Shown one piece after another: positions 44,500 through 53,258 of a stretch of 64,000 nt of DNA (position 1 is its first letter; the number at the start of each line of letters is the position of its first letter). The notes below the pieces were generated by a model. The model had not been told where the DNA came from and did not search any database. It saw only the letters and a program-made list of their open reading frames with translations. The DNA lies in assembly GCA_039584255.1 (NCBI GenBank), contig JBDGYE010000007.1, positions 1-64,000 on the forward strand. Direction: 5' to 3'. The translations under genes were made by a program, and so were the position numbers. Source of the DNA: JBDGYE01 sp039584255 (GTDB taxonomy: Bacteria > Gemmatimonadota > Gemmatimonadetes > Palauibacterales > Palauibacteraceae).

Positions 44500-45231
44500 A
44501 TGATCCGACTGCGGAAGGCGATCGCAATAGGTGCCCTGCTCGCGCTGGGTGGTCTGATCGTGACGCTGGAGAGGGGCTCGTACGGCGTCAACCCGCGACT
44601 GGTAGGTGCCACGCGGATGCTGCTCATCCCACTCGGCGCGACCATCTTCGGGCTGGCCCTGGACAAGTACTGGGCACGGTGGCTGGCCCTCGCGTCCGCC
44701 GTGGCCGTGCTTCCATGGGCGGTTTACCTGACCTTCGGGCTGCCCCCGGGGGTCCCGCTGGCGCAGCAGTCCATAGCCCTGGTTTCGTCGGCTCTACTGC
44801 TCGTCACCCTATCGGGTCGGGCCATGTTCGAGCGCTACGAGGGCCGTGCAGCGACGGACTGGAGCGGACCCCGCATGGGGCTCGTGCGTTGGACGCTGAT
44901 CCTCAACCTCGCCTCCACTGTCGGACTCTTCCTGTTCGTTGCCATGTACCGCTACCGCGTCGGGTGGCACGTCGCGCTCCCGGCAGCGCTGCTCGTCGGT
45001 CTGGTGGCGGGCGTCCTGCTGCTGGCCAGGCAGAAGACCATGGGCCTCCTGTTGGTCGCGCTCAGCTGCATTCTCTTCGTTCCCGCCGGGGCCTTCTTCG
45101 TGTGGAAGGAATCAAGCTACGCCGGAGGGGCCCGCATCTTCGCCGCCGGCTTCCTGCCAGGCATTCTGGCCGGCTGGGCCTGCCTGTTCGCGTTCGGAAA
45201 GCCCGTCTGGCGGGCGCTGCGTGCGGGCTGA
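44500..45231 (+). CDS. Multi-pass membrane protein of unknown function
   Basis: A 243-residue hydrophobic protein with about seven membrane helices (AIAIGALLALGGLIVTL, MLLIPLGATIFGLALD, LASAVAVLPWAVYLTFGL, SIALVSSALLLVTLSG, LILNLASTVGLFLFVAMYR, ALLVGLVAGVLLLA, GLLLVALSCILFVPAGAFFV). No conserved polar motif of a known transporter is evident. It is convergent with the membrane gene at 45320 and has only a weak ribosome site. The function cannot be inferred. Confidence 0.68.
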   Translation: MIRLRKAIAIGALLALGGLIVTLERGSYGVNPRLVGATRMLLIPLGATIFGLALDKYWARWLALASAVAVLPWAVYLTFGLPPGVPLAQQSIALVSSALLLVTLSGRAMFERYEGRAATDWSGPRMGLVRWTLILNLASTVGLFLFVAMYRYRVGWHVALPAALLVGLVAGVLLLARQKTMGLLLVALSCILFVPAGAFFVWKESSYAGGARIFAAGFLPGILAGWACLFAFGKPVWRALRAG

Positions 45232-45319
45232 ACGAGACATTCGAGTAGCAGGCCGTCGCCGAGCGTAGCTCTTGCTCGGGTCGAGAGGAATGGCTCCATA
45301 AGCTGGCTCGGGGAGTCGG

Positions 45320-45898
45320 CTACCGGCAGATCCAGATCGCTGCTCTCCCCGTGACGATCCCGAGCACGGCCCCCGCGACCGCCGGCGCCAGGAGTATCTC
45401 CAGGACTGGATACAAGGAGATTGCAGAGGCAACCGCCAATCCGGTGACGCTCAGGCCCCAACCCGCTGCGCTGGCCGGTATCCACCAGACCGATCGCCCC
45501 GTGTGCCGCCGCAGCATCAGATGCTGCAGGGTCCCGATCAAGCCCCCGCCTACGAGCAGGGTGACTGCCCACAGAATGGCGACCGGCCAGCTCCACTCGA
45601 ATGGACGCTCAATGTTGAGGATGGCGGAGGCTACCAGACCCGAGAGGGTGAATGAGGCGGCCAGGCCCACCATGCTGGCCAGCACCCAGCCGGCCCACAT
45701 CAATTCACCTGACTGCGGAACCAGACGGCGCAGGACGGGCCGTTGCATGAGACCCACGCCTGCGCCTACGCCGACCGGCAACATCAGAAAACCCAGGAGG
45801 AAATGGCCGAGTGTGACGGCCACGTAAGCGCCCATGAAGTAGCCCACCGTCGTCATCGCCGCCCACTGGAGCCAGAGAACGGTGTGCCTTCTTCTCAT
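45320..45898 (-). CDS. Multi-pass membrane protein of unknown function
   Basis: A 192-residue protein with about five membrane helices (TTVGYFMGAYVAVTLGHFLL, GWVLASMVGLAASFTLSGL, VAILWAVTLLVGGGLIGTLQ, GWGLSVTGLAVASAISLYPV, LLAPAVAGAVLGIVTG). The paired motif GLMQRPVLRR and GTLQHLMLRRHTGRSVWWIP repeats in the two halves, suggesting an internal duplication. A TATATT hexamer lies 92 bases upstream (45990-45995). The function is unknown. Confidence 0.7.
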   Translation of the reverse strand: MRRRHTVLWLQWAAMTTVGYFMGAYVAVTLGHFLLGFLMLPVGVGAGVGLMQRPVLRRLVPQSGELMWAGWVLASMVGLAASFTLSGLVASAILNIERPFEWSWPVAILWAVTLLVGGGLIGTLQHLMLRRHTGRSVWWIPASAAGWGLSVTGLAVASAISLYPVLEILLAPAVAGAVLGIVTGRAAIWICR

Positions 45899-45989
45899 CT
45901 CCGCCTGCTTTCGTCCGGAAGGGCAGAGCTGAACGCGGGGAGTCGCGGCGGGAGAGGGGCACGGCCGGGCTCGCCGAAGAGTCGAGCAT

Positions 45990-45995
45990 AATATA
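45990..45995 (-). promoter_or_regulatory. -10-like hexamer upstream of the membrane gene at 45898
   Basis: TATATT on the minus strand in the context GCTATATTATG, 92 bases upstream of the start. It matches the hexamers at 532, 13422 and 57136. Confidence 0.35.
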
Positions 45996-46086
45996 GCGAA
46001 TCGGCGCGGGTCCTCGAATGCCCCTGCTCCGGATGAATCCGAGGTGGCCCGGGATTCGTAAGTAAGAAGGAACAGGAGGGCGAGAC

Positions 46087-46323
46087 GTGGACAGATGCCA
46101 TGGAAAGACGAAGTCCGGAACTCGCTGCAAGCGGTCGGTCCGCGAGGGCTTGCACTTCTGCACGGCGCACGCGGATCAGGCCGAAGCGAGGCCGAGAGAC
46201 GAAGACTCTCCGGGTGAGACTTCCAGGGAGCGAGATCCGCTGGAGACCCTAGTCGTATTGGCGGCTGCAGGCGCCGTCGTCTACGCGGTCCTGACCCTCA
46301 GGCGTTTCTTCCGGTTCTTCTAG
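46087..46323 (+). CDS. Small Cys/His-motif protein with a C-terminal membrane helix
   Basis: A 78-residue protein. The N-terminus has a zinc-like CHGKTKSGTRCKRSVREG then FCTAHADQ (Cys4, Cys14, Cys25, His28), as in small treble-clef-like domains found in environmental and phage proteins. An acidic linker leads to a C-terminal membrane helix (LVVLAAAGAVVYAVLTL). The GTG start at 46087 follows GGAGGGCGAG. It could tether a nucleic-acid or protein-binding knuckle to the membrane; the role is unknown. Confidence 0.65.
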   Translation: MDRCHGKTKSGTRCKRSVREGLHFCTAHADQAEARPRDEDSPGETSRERDPLETLVVLAAAGAVVYAVLTLRRFFRFF

Positions 46324-46370
46324 CCGACCGGTCTCCGCAGCGCGTTACCTGAGAAACCTGAGAAGCACCG

Positions 46371-46400
46371 GGTGAGCAAGCGAAAGCACCCCGTGCGCGG
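46371..46400. repeat. Dispersed intergenic repeat, copy a (divergent)
   Basis: GGTGAGCAAGCGAAAGCACC then CCGTGCGCGG. It shares the AGCRAGCGAAAGCRCCC core with the copies near 57814, 58396 and 63045. It lies between two small genes. Confidence 0.4.
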
Positions 46401-46412
46401 TGGGTCAGTGGC

Positions 46413-46592
46413 CTATCCCATCCAGAAGCCCTTGCGATGCGAAATGCCCAAGACCTTGCGACAGCCCCCGCAGAAGTACACGAAGCGTCTCCCCATCATG
46501 CCGGCAAGCTGCTGATACCACACGGTACGCAGCTCAGTTGAGCAATGGGGGCAGATAGGCTGAACATTCTCGCTCCTGGCGCACTCGATCAT
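46413..46592 (-). CDS. Small zinc-ribbon protein
   Basis: A 59-residue protein with two CxxC knuckles: QPICPHCSTELRTVWYQQ and VYFCGGCRKVLGISHRKG. This is a compact zinc ribbon. The ATG at 46592 is chosen because conserved-looking sequence begins there (MIECARSENVQPICPHC); the frame upstream to 46766 is arginine-poor junk. It ends GFWMG. The function is unknown; such ribbons bind nucleic acid or help assemble protein complexes. Confidence 0.6.
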   Translation of the reverse strand: MIECARSENVQPICPHCSTELRTVWYQQLAGMMGRRFVYFCGGCRKVLGISHRKGFWMG

Positions 46593-46973
46593 GGCAATCC
46601 GTCCCAAGGCCTGTGTTTCGATGTGGGCGTCCTCCGCAGGAGACCGCACTGTGAGGACGCGCTCGTGGTCCCATAAGGCGCCTCCAGGTGGGCATACCGC
46701 AGCCAGAAGAGGCTTCTGGCAAGGATACTCGGCGGGACCGTGCCCGCACGATGCTCCCTGGCCCAAGTGCAGTCAACTGTTGCGGGGACGCACCATGTTC
46801 CCCATCGCGGTGACGACTACCGGTGCGTGGAAGCGGCTTTCGAACGCGGCGGGGCACCCGGGACACGGGAACCTCACCGATCAGAAGGACTGCGGGCACT
46901 CAGGCAGGCGCGGCAGCGGTCGGCGGCTTTTCGGTTTCGGCGAGGAACCAGTTGGAGCAATCGTGCTAGAGGG
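46593..46973. other. Intergenic region, nothing firm
   Basis: A 381-base gap. It includes a perfect GCCAGAAG/CTTCTGGC inverted repeat near 46709-46728 and a 34-codon minus-strand frame (46877-46773) with VRFPCPGCPAAFES, which hints at another Cys knuckle but has no ribosome site. No complete gene is called. Confidence 0.4.
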
Positions 46974-47261
46974 CTAGCCGATCCACTGCCGTTCCATCAC
47001 AGCGCGCTCTGCCTGCTCGGCCTCGAGCTTGGCCCTGGCCCGATCGAGCTCGGCCTTGAGATCCGCGCATAGTCTCAGGATCTCCCGCGGGTCGTCCTGT
47101 TCCCGCAGGGCGAGGCGGAGACCCAGCCCGTGTACGGCGTACAGAGCCAGCAGCAACGCCGCCATGCCGTAAATCGGGTTGGGGGTAATGAATCCAAGGA
47201 CGCCCGTCGCCGCGGCGATGGCACCGATGATCAGCAGGAACGAAAGGCTCACCGTAGGCAT
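46974..47261 (-). CDS. Small two-helix membrane protein with coiled-coil tail
   Basis: A 95-residue protein with two membrane helices (SFLLIIGAIAAATGVLGFI and GMAALLLALYAVHGLGL), then a charged coiled coil (ILRLCADLKAELDRARAKLE, AEQAERAVMERQW). The start is taken at ATG 47261; a TTG at 47279 is an alternative. A TATACT hexamer lies at 47379-47374 on the minus strand. The function is unknown; the coiled coil may mediate partner binding. Confidence 0.6.
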   Translation of the reverse strand: MPTVSLSFLLIIGAIAAATGVLGFITPNPIYGMAALLLALYAVHGLGLRLALREQDDPREILRLCADLKAELDRARAKLEAEQAERAVMERQWIG

Positions 47262-47725
47262 CGTCTTCGCTTCAATCAAGAGACACTGTATGCCGAGATT
47301 TCCGCGGCGAGTACCGTGCCGCGAGGCGATTGCGAGGGGTTGTCCTGTAAGCGTTTGAAATTCAGGAAGATAGAGTATAGCGCCGGGTCATAGATCTTCC
47401 ATGGAATCTGTGGCGTCGGCTCATCACCTGTTGCACGACACCAACAATCAGGTCCGGTTCAGCTCCCGGCCAGGCGGGGTCCGGCCTGCCGCCGTGACGG
47501 TATACTGGCGCCCGGCGATAAGATACGGGCAAGCGGAAACGGGGAAGCCGTTCAAGGCTTCCCCGTTCTCGTGGGTCGTAGTCGCCAGACTGGACGTCCG
47601 CGTCCGGTCTTCAGGGTTTGCGAATCGCCCACACCCGCTACGATGCGTGAAAAAGAAGGCGCGTCAAGCGCTCTCGGCAGAGCGGAAGTCGATTAGGTTG
47701 CTCTGGACAGGTATCTGAACGCTTG
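47262..47725. other. Intergenic region with a strong hairpin
   Basis: A 464-base gap with no supported gene. It holds the hairpin at 47538-47567 and a TATACT hexamer on the plus strand at 47501-47506. Open frames here have poor coding character. Confidence 0.45.
47538..47567 (-). terminator. Perfect 12-bp hairpin, likely terminator of the flavin reductase gene
   Basis: AACGGGGAAGCC pairs with GGCTTCCCCGTT around a GTTCAA loop. It lies 159 bases past the stop at 47726 in the direction of that gene, and on the minus strand it is followed by TCCGC. The T run is short (GTTT). Confidence 0.55.
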
Positions 47726-49132
47726 TCAGTGGTCCAGCGTCATGAAGAGGTTGTTGAGAGACTCGGCCAGAGTCGGATGGGCGATCACCGAGTCACGGAG
47801 CACGGAGTACGCCAGGTCTCCCAGCATCGCCATCTGAAGGACGGAAACGACTTCTCCCCCCTCAGTGCCCAGAATCGCCGCTCCCAGGATGCGCCCCGTG
47901 GAATTGTCTACGACGGCCTTCATGAAGCCTCGGGTCTCGTTTACCTCGATAGCCCTCGCGACTCGAGACATGGGGAGCTTTGCAACTCGGATGTCTAGGC
48001 CCTTGTCCCGGGCCTCGCGTTCTGTGAGACCCACACGTCCAAGCTGCGGATCGGTGAACAGGGCGTAGGGAAGCAGTCGATCCGTCGTCGTCCGTCGTTT
48101 GCCTTCGAGCAGATTCACCCGGATCACCCTGTAGTCGTCGTACGCGGTGTGCGTGAACGGCGGCGCCCCCGTTACGTCGCCCAGCGCCCAGATACCTTCC
48201 ACCTTGGTCTCGCAGCGCTCGTTGACCGGTATCCATCCGCGCTCGTCCACCGCCAACCCGGTTGACTCGAGCCGGAGAAGATCAGCATTCGAGGTTCGGC
48301 CGGCGGACACGAGAAGGTGGCTGCCCGACAGCACGCTCTCCTTGTCCCCGGTCCGGACATGAAGATCGATGCCGCTCCCCGTCGACTGCACAGAGACAGC
48401 CTCGGTCTCGGTCCGTACCTTCACTCCCTCTTGCTCGAGGATTTCGCGCATCGCCTTGGTAACGTCAGCATCCTCGCGCGGTATGAGGCTCGGGCCCTTT
48501 TGGACGATCGTCACCTCCGCCCCGAAACGGCAGAACATCTGGCCGAACTCCAGGCCGATGAAGCCGCCCCCGAGGACGAGCAGGTGATCCGGAACCTCCT
48601 CCAGCTCCATTATCGAGGTAGAAGTCAGGTATGCCACTGTGTCGAGCCCGGCGATCGCCGGGATGCGGGGTCTCCCGCCCACGTTGAGGAAGATGTGGTC
48701 GGATTTGAGGCGTCGCGTCCCGCCGTCCGTGAGCGCCACTTCCACCTCCCGGATACCTACAAACCACGCCTCGCCGAGGATGAGTTCGAGGTTCGCGTGG
48801 CGCTGCAGGCCCTTCTGGCTGCCCTCGCTCCATTCGTCGACGATGCGGCGCTTGCGTTGCCGCACGACTTCGAGGTCTACAGAGACCGAGCCGGTCCTCA
48901 CGCCGTACTCCACGGCGCGGCGTGCCAGGTACGCGACTCTCGCGCTGGCCAACATCGTCTTGGTCGGGGTGCAACCGGCGACGACGCAGGTTCCTCCCAC
49001 GCGTCCCTTTTCAACGATGGCCGTACGCCAGCCGGCACGGGCGAGGTCGGCAGCGAGAGGCTTTCCGCCCTGACCCGTTCCGATAACGATCGCGTCCAGG
49101 CGCTCCGCTTGAGACTGGGTGGATGCTTCCAA
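47726..49132 (-). CDS. FAD-dependent pyridine nucleotide-disulfide oxidoreductase (MerA/Lpd-like)
   Basis: A 468-residue flavoprotein with FAD motif VIGTGQGGKPLAADLA, redox-active disulfide GGTCVVAGCTPTKTM, a second nucleotide site LLVLGGGFIGLEFGQMF and the acid-base end AHPTLAESLNNLFM. It resembles dihydrolipoyl dehydrogenase and mercuric reductase. The vicinal C-terminal Cys pair of mercuric reductase is absent and the N-terminal metal-binding domain is lacking, so mercury reduction is unlikely. The start is TTG at 49132, four bases after AAAGGAGG. The true substrate is unknown. No lipoyl-complex genes are nearby. Confidence 0.87.
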   Translation of the reverse strand: MEASTQSQAERLDAIVIGTGQGGKPLAADLARAGWRTAIVEKGRVGGTCVVAGCTPTKTMLASARVAYLARRAVEYGVRTGSVSVDLEVVRQRKRRIVDEWSEGSQKGLQRHANLELILGEAWFVGIREVEVALTDGGTRRLKSDHIFLNVGGRPRIPAIAGLDTVAYLTSTSIMELEEVPDHLLVLGGGFIGLEFGQMFCRFGAEVTIVQKGPSLIPREDADVTKAMREILEQEGVKVRTETEAVSVQSTGSGIDLHVRTGDKESVLSGSHLLVSAGRTSNADLLRLESTGLAVDERGWIPVNERCETKVEGIWALGDVTGAPPFTHTAYDDYRVIRVNLLEGKRRTTTDRLLPYALFTDPQLGRVGLTEREARDKGLDIRVAKLPMSRVARAIEVNETRGFMKAVVDNSTGRILGAAILGTEGGEVVSVLQMAMLGDLAYSVLRDSVIAHPTLAESLNNLFMTLDH

Positions 49133-49212
49133 AGGGCCTCCTTTGACTCTTCGCAGGTTGACGTCATGGTCCGGTATGGCCCACCCGGGATCCGCTATCG
49201 GAACCCGGCAGC

Positions 49213-49665
49213 TCAAGTGTCCGCCGCTGCGGCGGCCTCGGCCATGGCCGCCAGCGCGCCGCTGATCTTCTCGAGTACGGCCATGCAGGCCTCCAGGTGG
49301 TGACGCTCGGCCAGGTGGGACGGCGGATCGTAGCCGATCCAGACCTTCCCGACCTTGTCCTCGAACACGAGGTACTTGAGCGGCAGATCGATTCCGACCG
49401 TCGCGTCGCACTTCATCAACTGCGTGCCGATCGCCGGGTTGCCGAAGATCAGGAGCTCCATCGGCGGCACCTCCTCGCCGACCGCCCGGGCGCCGGCGGC
49501 ATGGTCGATCCGACTGAATCTCTGCAGGTTCCGCTCTTCGAGGATGGCCTCCAGGCGATCGACCGTCTGGCCTACGGTATGATTGCTCTCGACCGTTTGA
49601 AGCGCCGATGTGTGCTCCTGCGAACTCAGCGCGAGCGCCGTGAGCAGCAGTGACAGGTATAGCAT
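49213..49665 (-). CDS. Secreted DUF302 protein
   Basis: A 150-residue protein with a signal peptide (MLYLSLLLTALALSSQEH). The DUF302 domain is clear from NHTVGQTVDRLEAILEERNL, FSRIDHAAGARAVGEEVPPM and ELLIFGNPAIGTQLMKCDAT, IDLPLKYLVFEDKVGKVWIG. DUF302 proteins are small alpha/beta proteins of unknown function, with a dimeric fold. It lies 80 bases upstream of the flavin reductase gene in the same direction, so the two may be co-transcribed. The C-terminus ends in an Ala-rich stretch. Start ATG 49665. Confidence 0.85.
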   Translation of the reverse strand: MLYLSLLLTALALSSQEHTSALQTVESNHTVGQTVDRLEAILEERNLQRFSRIDHAAGARAVGEEVPPMELLIFGNPAIGTQLMKCDATVGIDLPLKYLVFEDKVGKVWIGYDPPSHLAERHHLEACMAVLEKISGALAAMAEAAAAADT

Positions 49666-50085
49666 TCCACCCACCTATGTGTTCGAGGTCGTCCCGATGG
49701 CTCCGCCAGCCGATCATCTACTCCGGCGGGGAAAGAGCCACTTCGATTCGCGGTGTATCTCAGGGTGCCCCAAGAAGGACGAGCCGACACGATGCGTCAA
49801 CCTTGGCGCGGTGTCGGTACCGCGCCCGCCGCCGGGGCGGCCCGAAGCGAAGCGCCGTACGTGGCACAGCCGCAGACTCGCTTTGTCACGGCGCGTCTCG
49901 ACTCGTTGAGACTGGCGGTTCCCAGGTGCCCGAAAGCCACACCTTGACAGGGCTGGCTGCCGGCGCCGGCCGGGTTCCAGCGAGATTGGCACGAGGCGCA
50001 AGATAGGCCTATTCTCAACGCCGGCACCCTAGAGACACCCGGTTCTCAAACCGGAATCTGACAGGAATCGACAAATGGAGGTGAC
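49666..50085. other. Intergenic region between divergent genes
   Basis: This 420-base gap separates two divergent genes. A TTGACA occurs near 49946, but no matching -10 follows. TGGCACGAGGCGCAAG near 49987 is not a proper sigma-54 site. No RNA gene or reliable frame is seen. Confidence 0.45.
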
Positions 50086-50670
50086 ATGAGAAGTCGAACA
50101 GGCCTGATCGCATGTGCGGTGCTGCTTCCCCTGTTCTTTCCCGTCGCGACCCTGGCCCAGGAGCCGGAACAGGACGAAGCCATGGCGGCGTACATCGCCG
50201 CGGCCGCCCCCGGCGAAGAGCACGAGTGGCTCGCCAGCATGGCCGGTGAGTACGAAGTGACAACGAAGATGTGGATGGATCCGTCGGTGGAGCCTGCGGT
50301 TTCCACCGGTTCGCAGAAGTCGAAGATGGCGCTCGGTGGCCGCTATCTAATGGACCACTACGAGGGCTCGTTCGGAGGCATGCCCTTCGAGGGCGTGGGA
50401 ATGACCGGCTACGACAACACGCTCGGCAAGTTCGTCAGCTCCTGGATCGACAGCATGGGTAGCGGCATTCTCTCCAGCGTGGGCGAGCGCGACGAGGAGG
50501 GACGGCTGGTGATGGTGGGCTCGTTCGAGGACCCGGCGTCGGGGATGATGATGAAGCTCAAATCGGTGACCTGGGTGACCGACGACGGCTATATGAGCGA
50601 GATGTACAACATCCTCCCGGACGGGTCAGAGTTCAAGTCGATGGAGCTCACGGCCAAACGTCACGAATAG
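50086..50670 (+). CDS. Secreted DUF1579-family protein
   Basis: A 194-residue secreted protein (signal AVLLPLFFPVATLAQEP). The mature part fits DUF1579 (lipocalin-like): EHEWLASMAGEYEVTTKMWM, LGGRYLMDHYEGSFGGMPFE, GVGMTGYDNTLGKFVSSWID, SMGSGILSSVGERDEEGRLV. The family has a beta-barrel fold and an unknown role. The ATG at 50086 follows GGAGG at five-base spacing. The DUF6494 gene lies 42 bases downstream and may be co-transcribed. Confidence 0.85.
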   Translation: MRSRTGLIACAVLLPLFFPVATLAQEPEQDEAMAAYIAAAAPGEEHEWLASMAGEYEVTTKMWMDPSVEPAVSTGSQKSKMALGGRYLMDHYEGSFGGMPFEGVGMTGYDNTLGKFVSSWIDSMGSGILSSVGERDEEGRLVMVGSFEDPASGMMMKLKSVTWVTDDGYMSEMYNILPDGSEFKSMELTAKRHE

Positions 50671-50712
50671 GCATGGTATGCGGCCTTATCGATGGAGCGG
50701 GAGGGCACAACC

Positions 50713-50922
50713 ATGCTTGACGAGCAGGTATTCAATCTGGAGATCCGAAAGCTCCTCAAACGCTTCGGCGTATCCGCGCAGCGTGAGGTAGAGCGAGCCG
50801 TTTGGTCGGGGATCGAATCGGGTGAACTGTCTGGCGGTGAAGCGCTAGAGGCGTCGGTCACTCTGGCAATCGACAGCCTCAGCTTGCGCTTCCGCATAGA
50901 GGACACGATCCGACTCTCGTAG
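50713..50922 (+). CDS. DUF6494-family small protein
   Basis: A 69-residue protein starting MLDEQVFNLEIRKLLKRFGV and continuing SAQREVERAVWSGIESGELS, then a C-terminal beta strand (LRFRIEDTIRLS). This matches a small conserved family annotated as DUF6494, function unknown, about 65-75 residues. The ATG at 50713 follows GGGAGG at eight-base spacing and is preferred over 50692. The gene is 36 bases from the stop of the convergent permease. Confidence 0.75.
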   Translation: MLDEQVFNLEIRKLLKRFGVSAQREVERAVWSGIESGELSGGEALEASVTLAIDSLSLRFRIEDTIRLS

Positions 50923-50957
50923 CGCGTCCGCGACGGCAGACCATGTCACAGTAGGCA

Positions 50958-53081
50958 TCATACCAGGCTCCTGTATTCCCGCCGGATCTGACGGATACCC
51001 GGCGGGTCGCCGACGATGCTGAGACGGTCTCCGTCGCGGAGCACGGTGTCGCCGCCGGGTACGAGGATCTCCTGGCCACGGCGGATCAGGGCGACCAGAG
51101 TACCCTCCGGCCACTGCACCTCCTTCAGTGTCCGCCCGATGAGCGGCGCCGACGCCGCCTCCCTCGTTACCCATAGCGAGAGGAAGCGCTCGTCCTGGAG
51201 AATCGCCCCTTTCAGGTGGTGGGCGTGCGAGACCGACAGCCAGGTGTCCATGAAGTCCTCGTCGTCCACCCGCCCGGCGATGCCTGCCAGGAGCCGCAGG
51301 TGTTGCCCCGGGTTCTGCTCCGGGCTCACAAGAAAGAACACGGCGCGGATGAGCTCGCCGTGGGGGCGGTCGTCGGCAAACTGGTCGCCCACAGACACCT
51401 TGATCCCGCTCTTCGATCGGACCAGTACGAGCTCCGGCGCACGGGCTTCGGTAAGCCTGAGATGGGGCAGAGCCGCGCCATGAGAGACTGGGGTGGCGCC
51501 GGTCAGCGTCCCGCGCATGAAGCCTTCCGCGAGCTGGTCGGCGCTCGCCGGGAGCCGGTGCGCCAACAGCGCCGCGGCGCGCTGGGTCGCCTCCTCGAAG
51601 CTGACGTCCGCCTCCAGGTCTACCACATATGCCCGCGCCACGACTTCGTCGAAGGGGTCCTGCGCCCGCAGTCCTTTCTCCTTTAGGATGCCCCGGAGCT
51701 CCGGGTCCAGGCCCTCGAACCGCCGTTCTCCGAGGCGCTCGAACCAGTGGAAGACCGCACCGTCCCGAACCACCCGATCCCGGGCCCAGTAGAAGTACCA
51801 GCCAAGGCAGGCCGCCACGAGGCCGATGGAGAAGAAGATCGGCATGAGGCCCATTACAGCGATGAGGAGGAAGGGGGCCAGGAGGCCGAAGATCTGGATC
51901 CAAGGGTAGAGCGGCGCCCGGAAGCCCGGGTCGTAGGCCTCGATCTGGCTCTCTCGCATCACGATCACCGCCAGGTTCACAAGGGCGAAGATCAGGAGCT
52001 GAAAGGTGCTGGCCAGCTTGGCCACGTTCACCACGTCCAAGGTCCAGATGGCAAGGGCCATCAGGGCGCCGGTGGCGAGCAGGGCGAGAGTCGGCGTCCT
52101 GAAGCGGCCCAGGTAACCCAAGCGCCGGGATACGAGGTTGTCGCGGGCCATGGCCAGCGGGTACCGCGAGGCGGCCATGATCCCAGCGTTCCCGGCCGCC
52201 GCCAGCCCGGCGATGGCGGGCACGACTACGAGTCCCAAGGCCGCCCCCGCGGGCAGCCAGTCGAAGATCCGAACCCCCGCCGTGGCCACCGGCGTCAGGT
52301 CGCCGTGGAGGGTCGCTGGCTCGATCACCGAAACCATGATGAAGATGCCCACCACGTACACCGCCGAGGCCGTGATCAGGGCCAGCAGCATCCCGAGGGG
52401 TAGGTTCCGGTCAGGGTCGCGGACCTCCTCGGAGACGCTCGCCACCTTGGTGAGTCCGGCGTACGAGATGAAGACCAGCCCGATGGTGGCAGCCAGTCCC
52501 TCACCACCGTGGGTGAGGAACGGCGAGAACCGGCTGCGCGTGGCCTCCGTCGTTTCGTGACCCAGAACGCTGAGCAGGCCCGCCAGGACAAAAGCTCCGA
52601 GCAGGCCGAGGACGAGGATCACGAGGAAGCGCTGGAGGCCGCTCGTCTCCTTTGCGCCCAGCACATTGGTCGCGATGAATACGAGCGTCAGCCCTATGGC
52701 CACCGCCTTCACAGGGTAGTTGAGGAACAGGGCCAGGTAGGCGCCCATGCCGATGAGGGCAAAGGCACTCTTCAGGATCAGCACCAACCACGTTCCCAGG
52801 CCGCCCACCGTGCCGACCATGGGCCCGAGACTCCGGTCCAGGAAGTAGTAGGTGCCCCCGGCCCGGGGCATGGCCGTGGCCAGCTCCGCCTTGCTGAGCA
52901 TTGCGGGGAGGACCAGAAAGCCGGCCAGAAAGTAGGCCAGCACGACCGACGGGCCGGTCTTCGCGGCGGCCAACCCCGGAAGAAGGAAGAAGCCGGAGCT
53001 CAGCATCGGGCCCAACGCGATGACGTACACGTCGAGCAGGCTCAGCTCTTTCTTGAGACGGGCGGCGCCGTCGAATGCCAA
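50958..53081 (-). CDS. APC-family permease fused to EIIA-like and RCK-C domains
   Basis: A 707-residue protein. Residues about 1-445 are an APC transporter with 12 helices (YVIALGPMLSSGFFLLPGLA, AGGTYYFLDRSLGPMVG, GLVFISYAGLTKVASVSEEV, GNAGIMAASRYPLAMARDNL). Residues about 470-635 resemble a PTS EIIA type-2 domain, with the His-containing SHGAALPHLRL. Residues about 635-707 are an RCK-C/TrkA-C domain (LIGRTLKEVQWPEGTLVALI and LRDGDRLSIVGDPPG). The EIIA-like and ligand-binding tails probably regulate transport. The substrate is likely an amino acid, but not definite. It converges with the DUF6494 gene. Confidence 0.9.
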   Translation of the reverse strand: MAFDGAARLKKELSLLDVYVIALGPMLSSGFFLLPGLAAAKTGPSVVLAYFLAGFLVLPAMLSKAELATAMPRAGGTYYFLDRSLGPMVGTVGGLGTWLVLILKSAFALIGMGAYLALFLNYPVKAVAIGLTLVFIATNVLGAKETSGLQRFLVILVLGLLGAFVLAGLLSVLGHETTEATRSRFSPFLTHGGEGLAATIGLVFISYAGLTKVASVSEEVRDPDRNLPLGMLLALITASAVYVVGIFIMVSVIEPATLHGDLTPVATAGVRIFDWLPAGAALGLVVVPAIAGLAAAGNAGIMAASRYPLAMARDNLVSRRLGYLGRFRTPTLALLATGALMALAIWTLDVVNVAKLASTFQLLIFALVNLAVIVMRESQIEAYDPGFRAPLYPWIQIFGLLAPFLLIAVMGLMPIFFSIGLVAACLGWYFYWARDRVVRDGAVFHWFERLGERRFEGLDPELRGILKEKGLRAQDPFDEVVARAYVVDLEADVSFEEATQRAAALLAHRLPASADQLAEGFMRGTLTGATPVSHGAALPHLRLTEARAPELVLVRSKSGIKVSVGDQFADDRPHGELIRAVFFLVSPEQNPGQHLRLLAGIAGRVDDEDFMDTWLSVSHAHHLKGAILQDERFLSLWVTREAASAPLIGRTLKEVQWPEGTLVALIRRGQEILVPGGDTVLRDGDRLSIVGDPPGIRQIRREYRSLV

Positions 53082-53258
53082 GTGTGTCGCTCCTGGTTCG
53101 AGACCCGAGAGCGAATGTAGGGGGGTTCGGGGCGCCGCGCGCGGCTGGCTGCGCGCGAAGCTCAGAAGTGCGTGCGGCGCAGGCGCCCTTGAGCAGTGTA
53201 CCTGGAAGCCTGTGCGGGCCGGCTCGCAGCCGTGGCAAGCGGTCCGGGCGTCGCGCTC

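Noticed and set aside
46773..46877. 34-codon ORF with VRFPCPGCPAAFES
   Set aside because: A GTG start without a ribosome site and no neighbour support; mentioned only as part of the gap.
49985..50005. Sigma-54-like TGGCACGAGGCGCAAG
   Set aside because: The GC of the -12 element is at the wrong distance from the GG, so the site does not fit the consensus.
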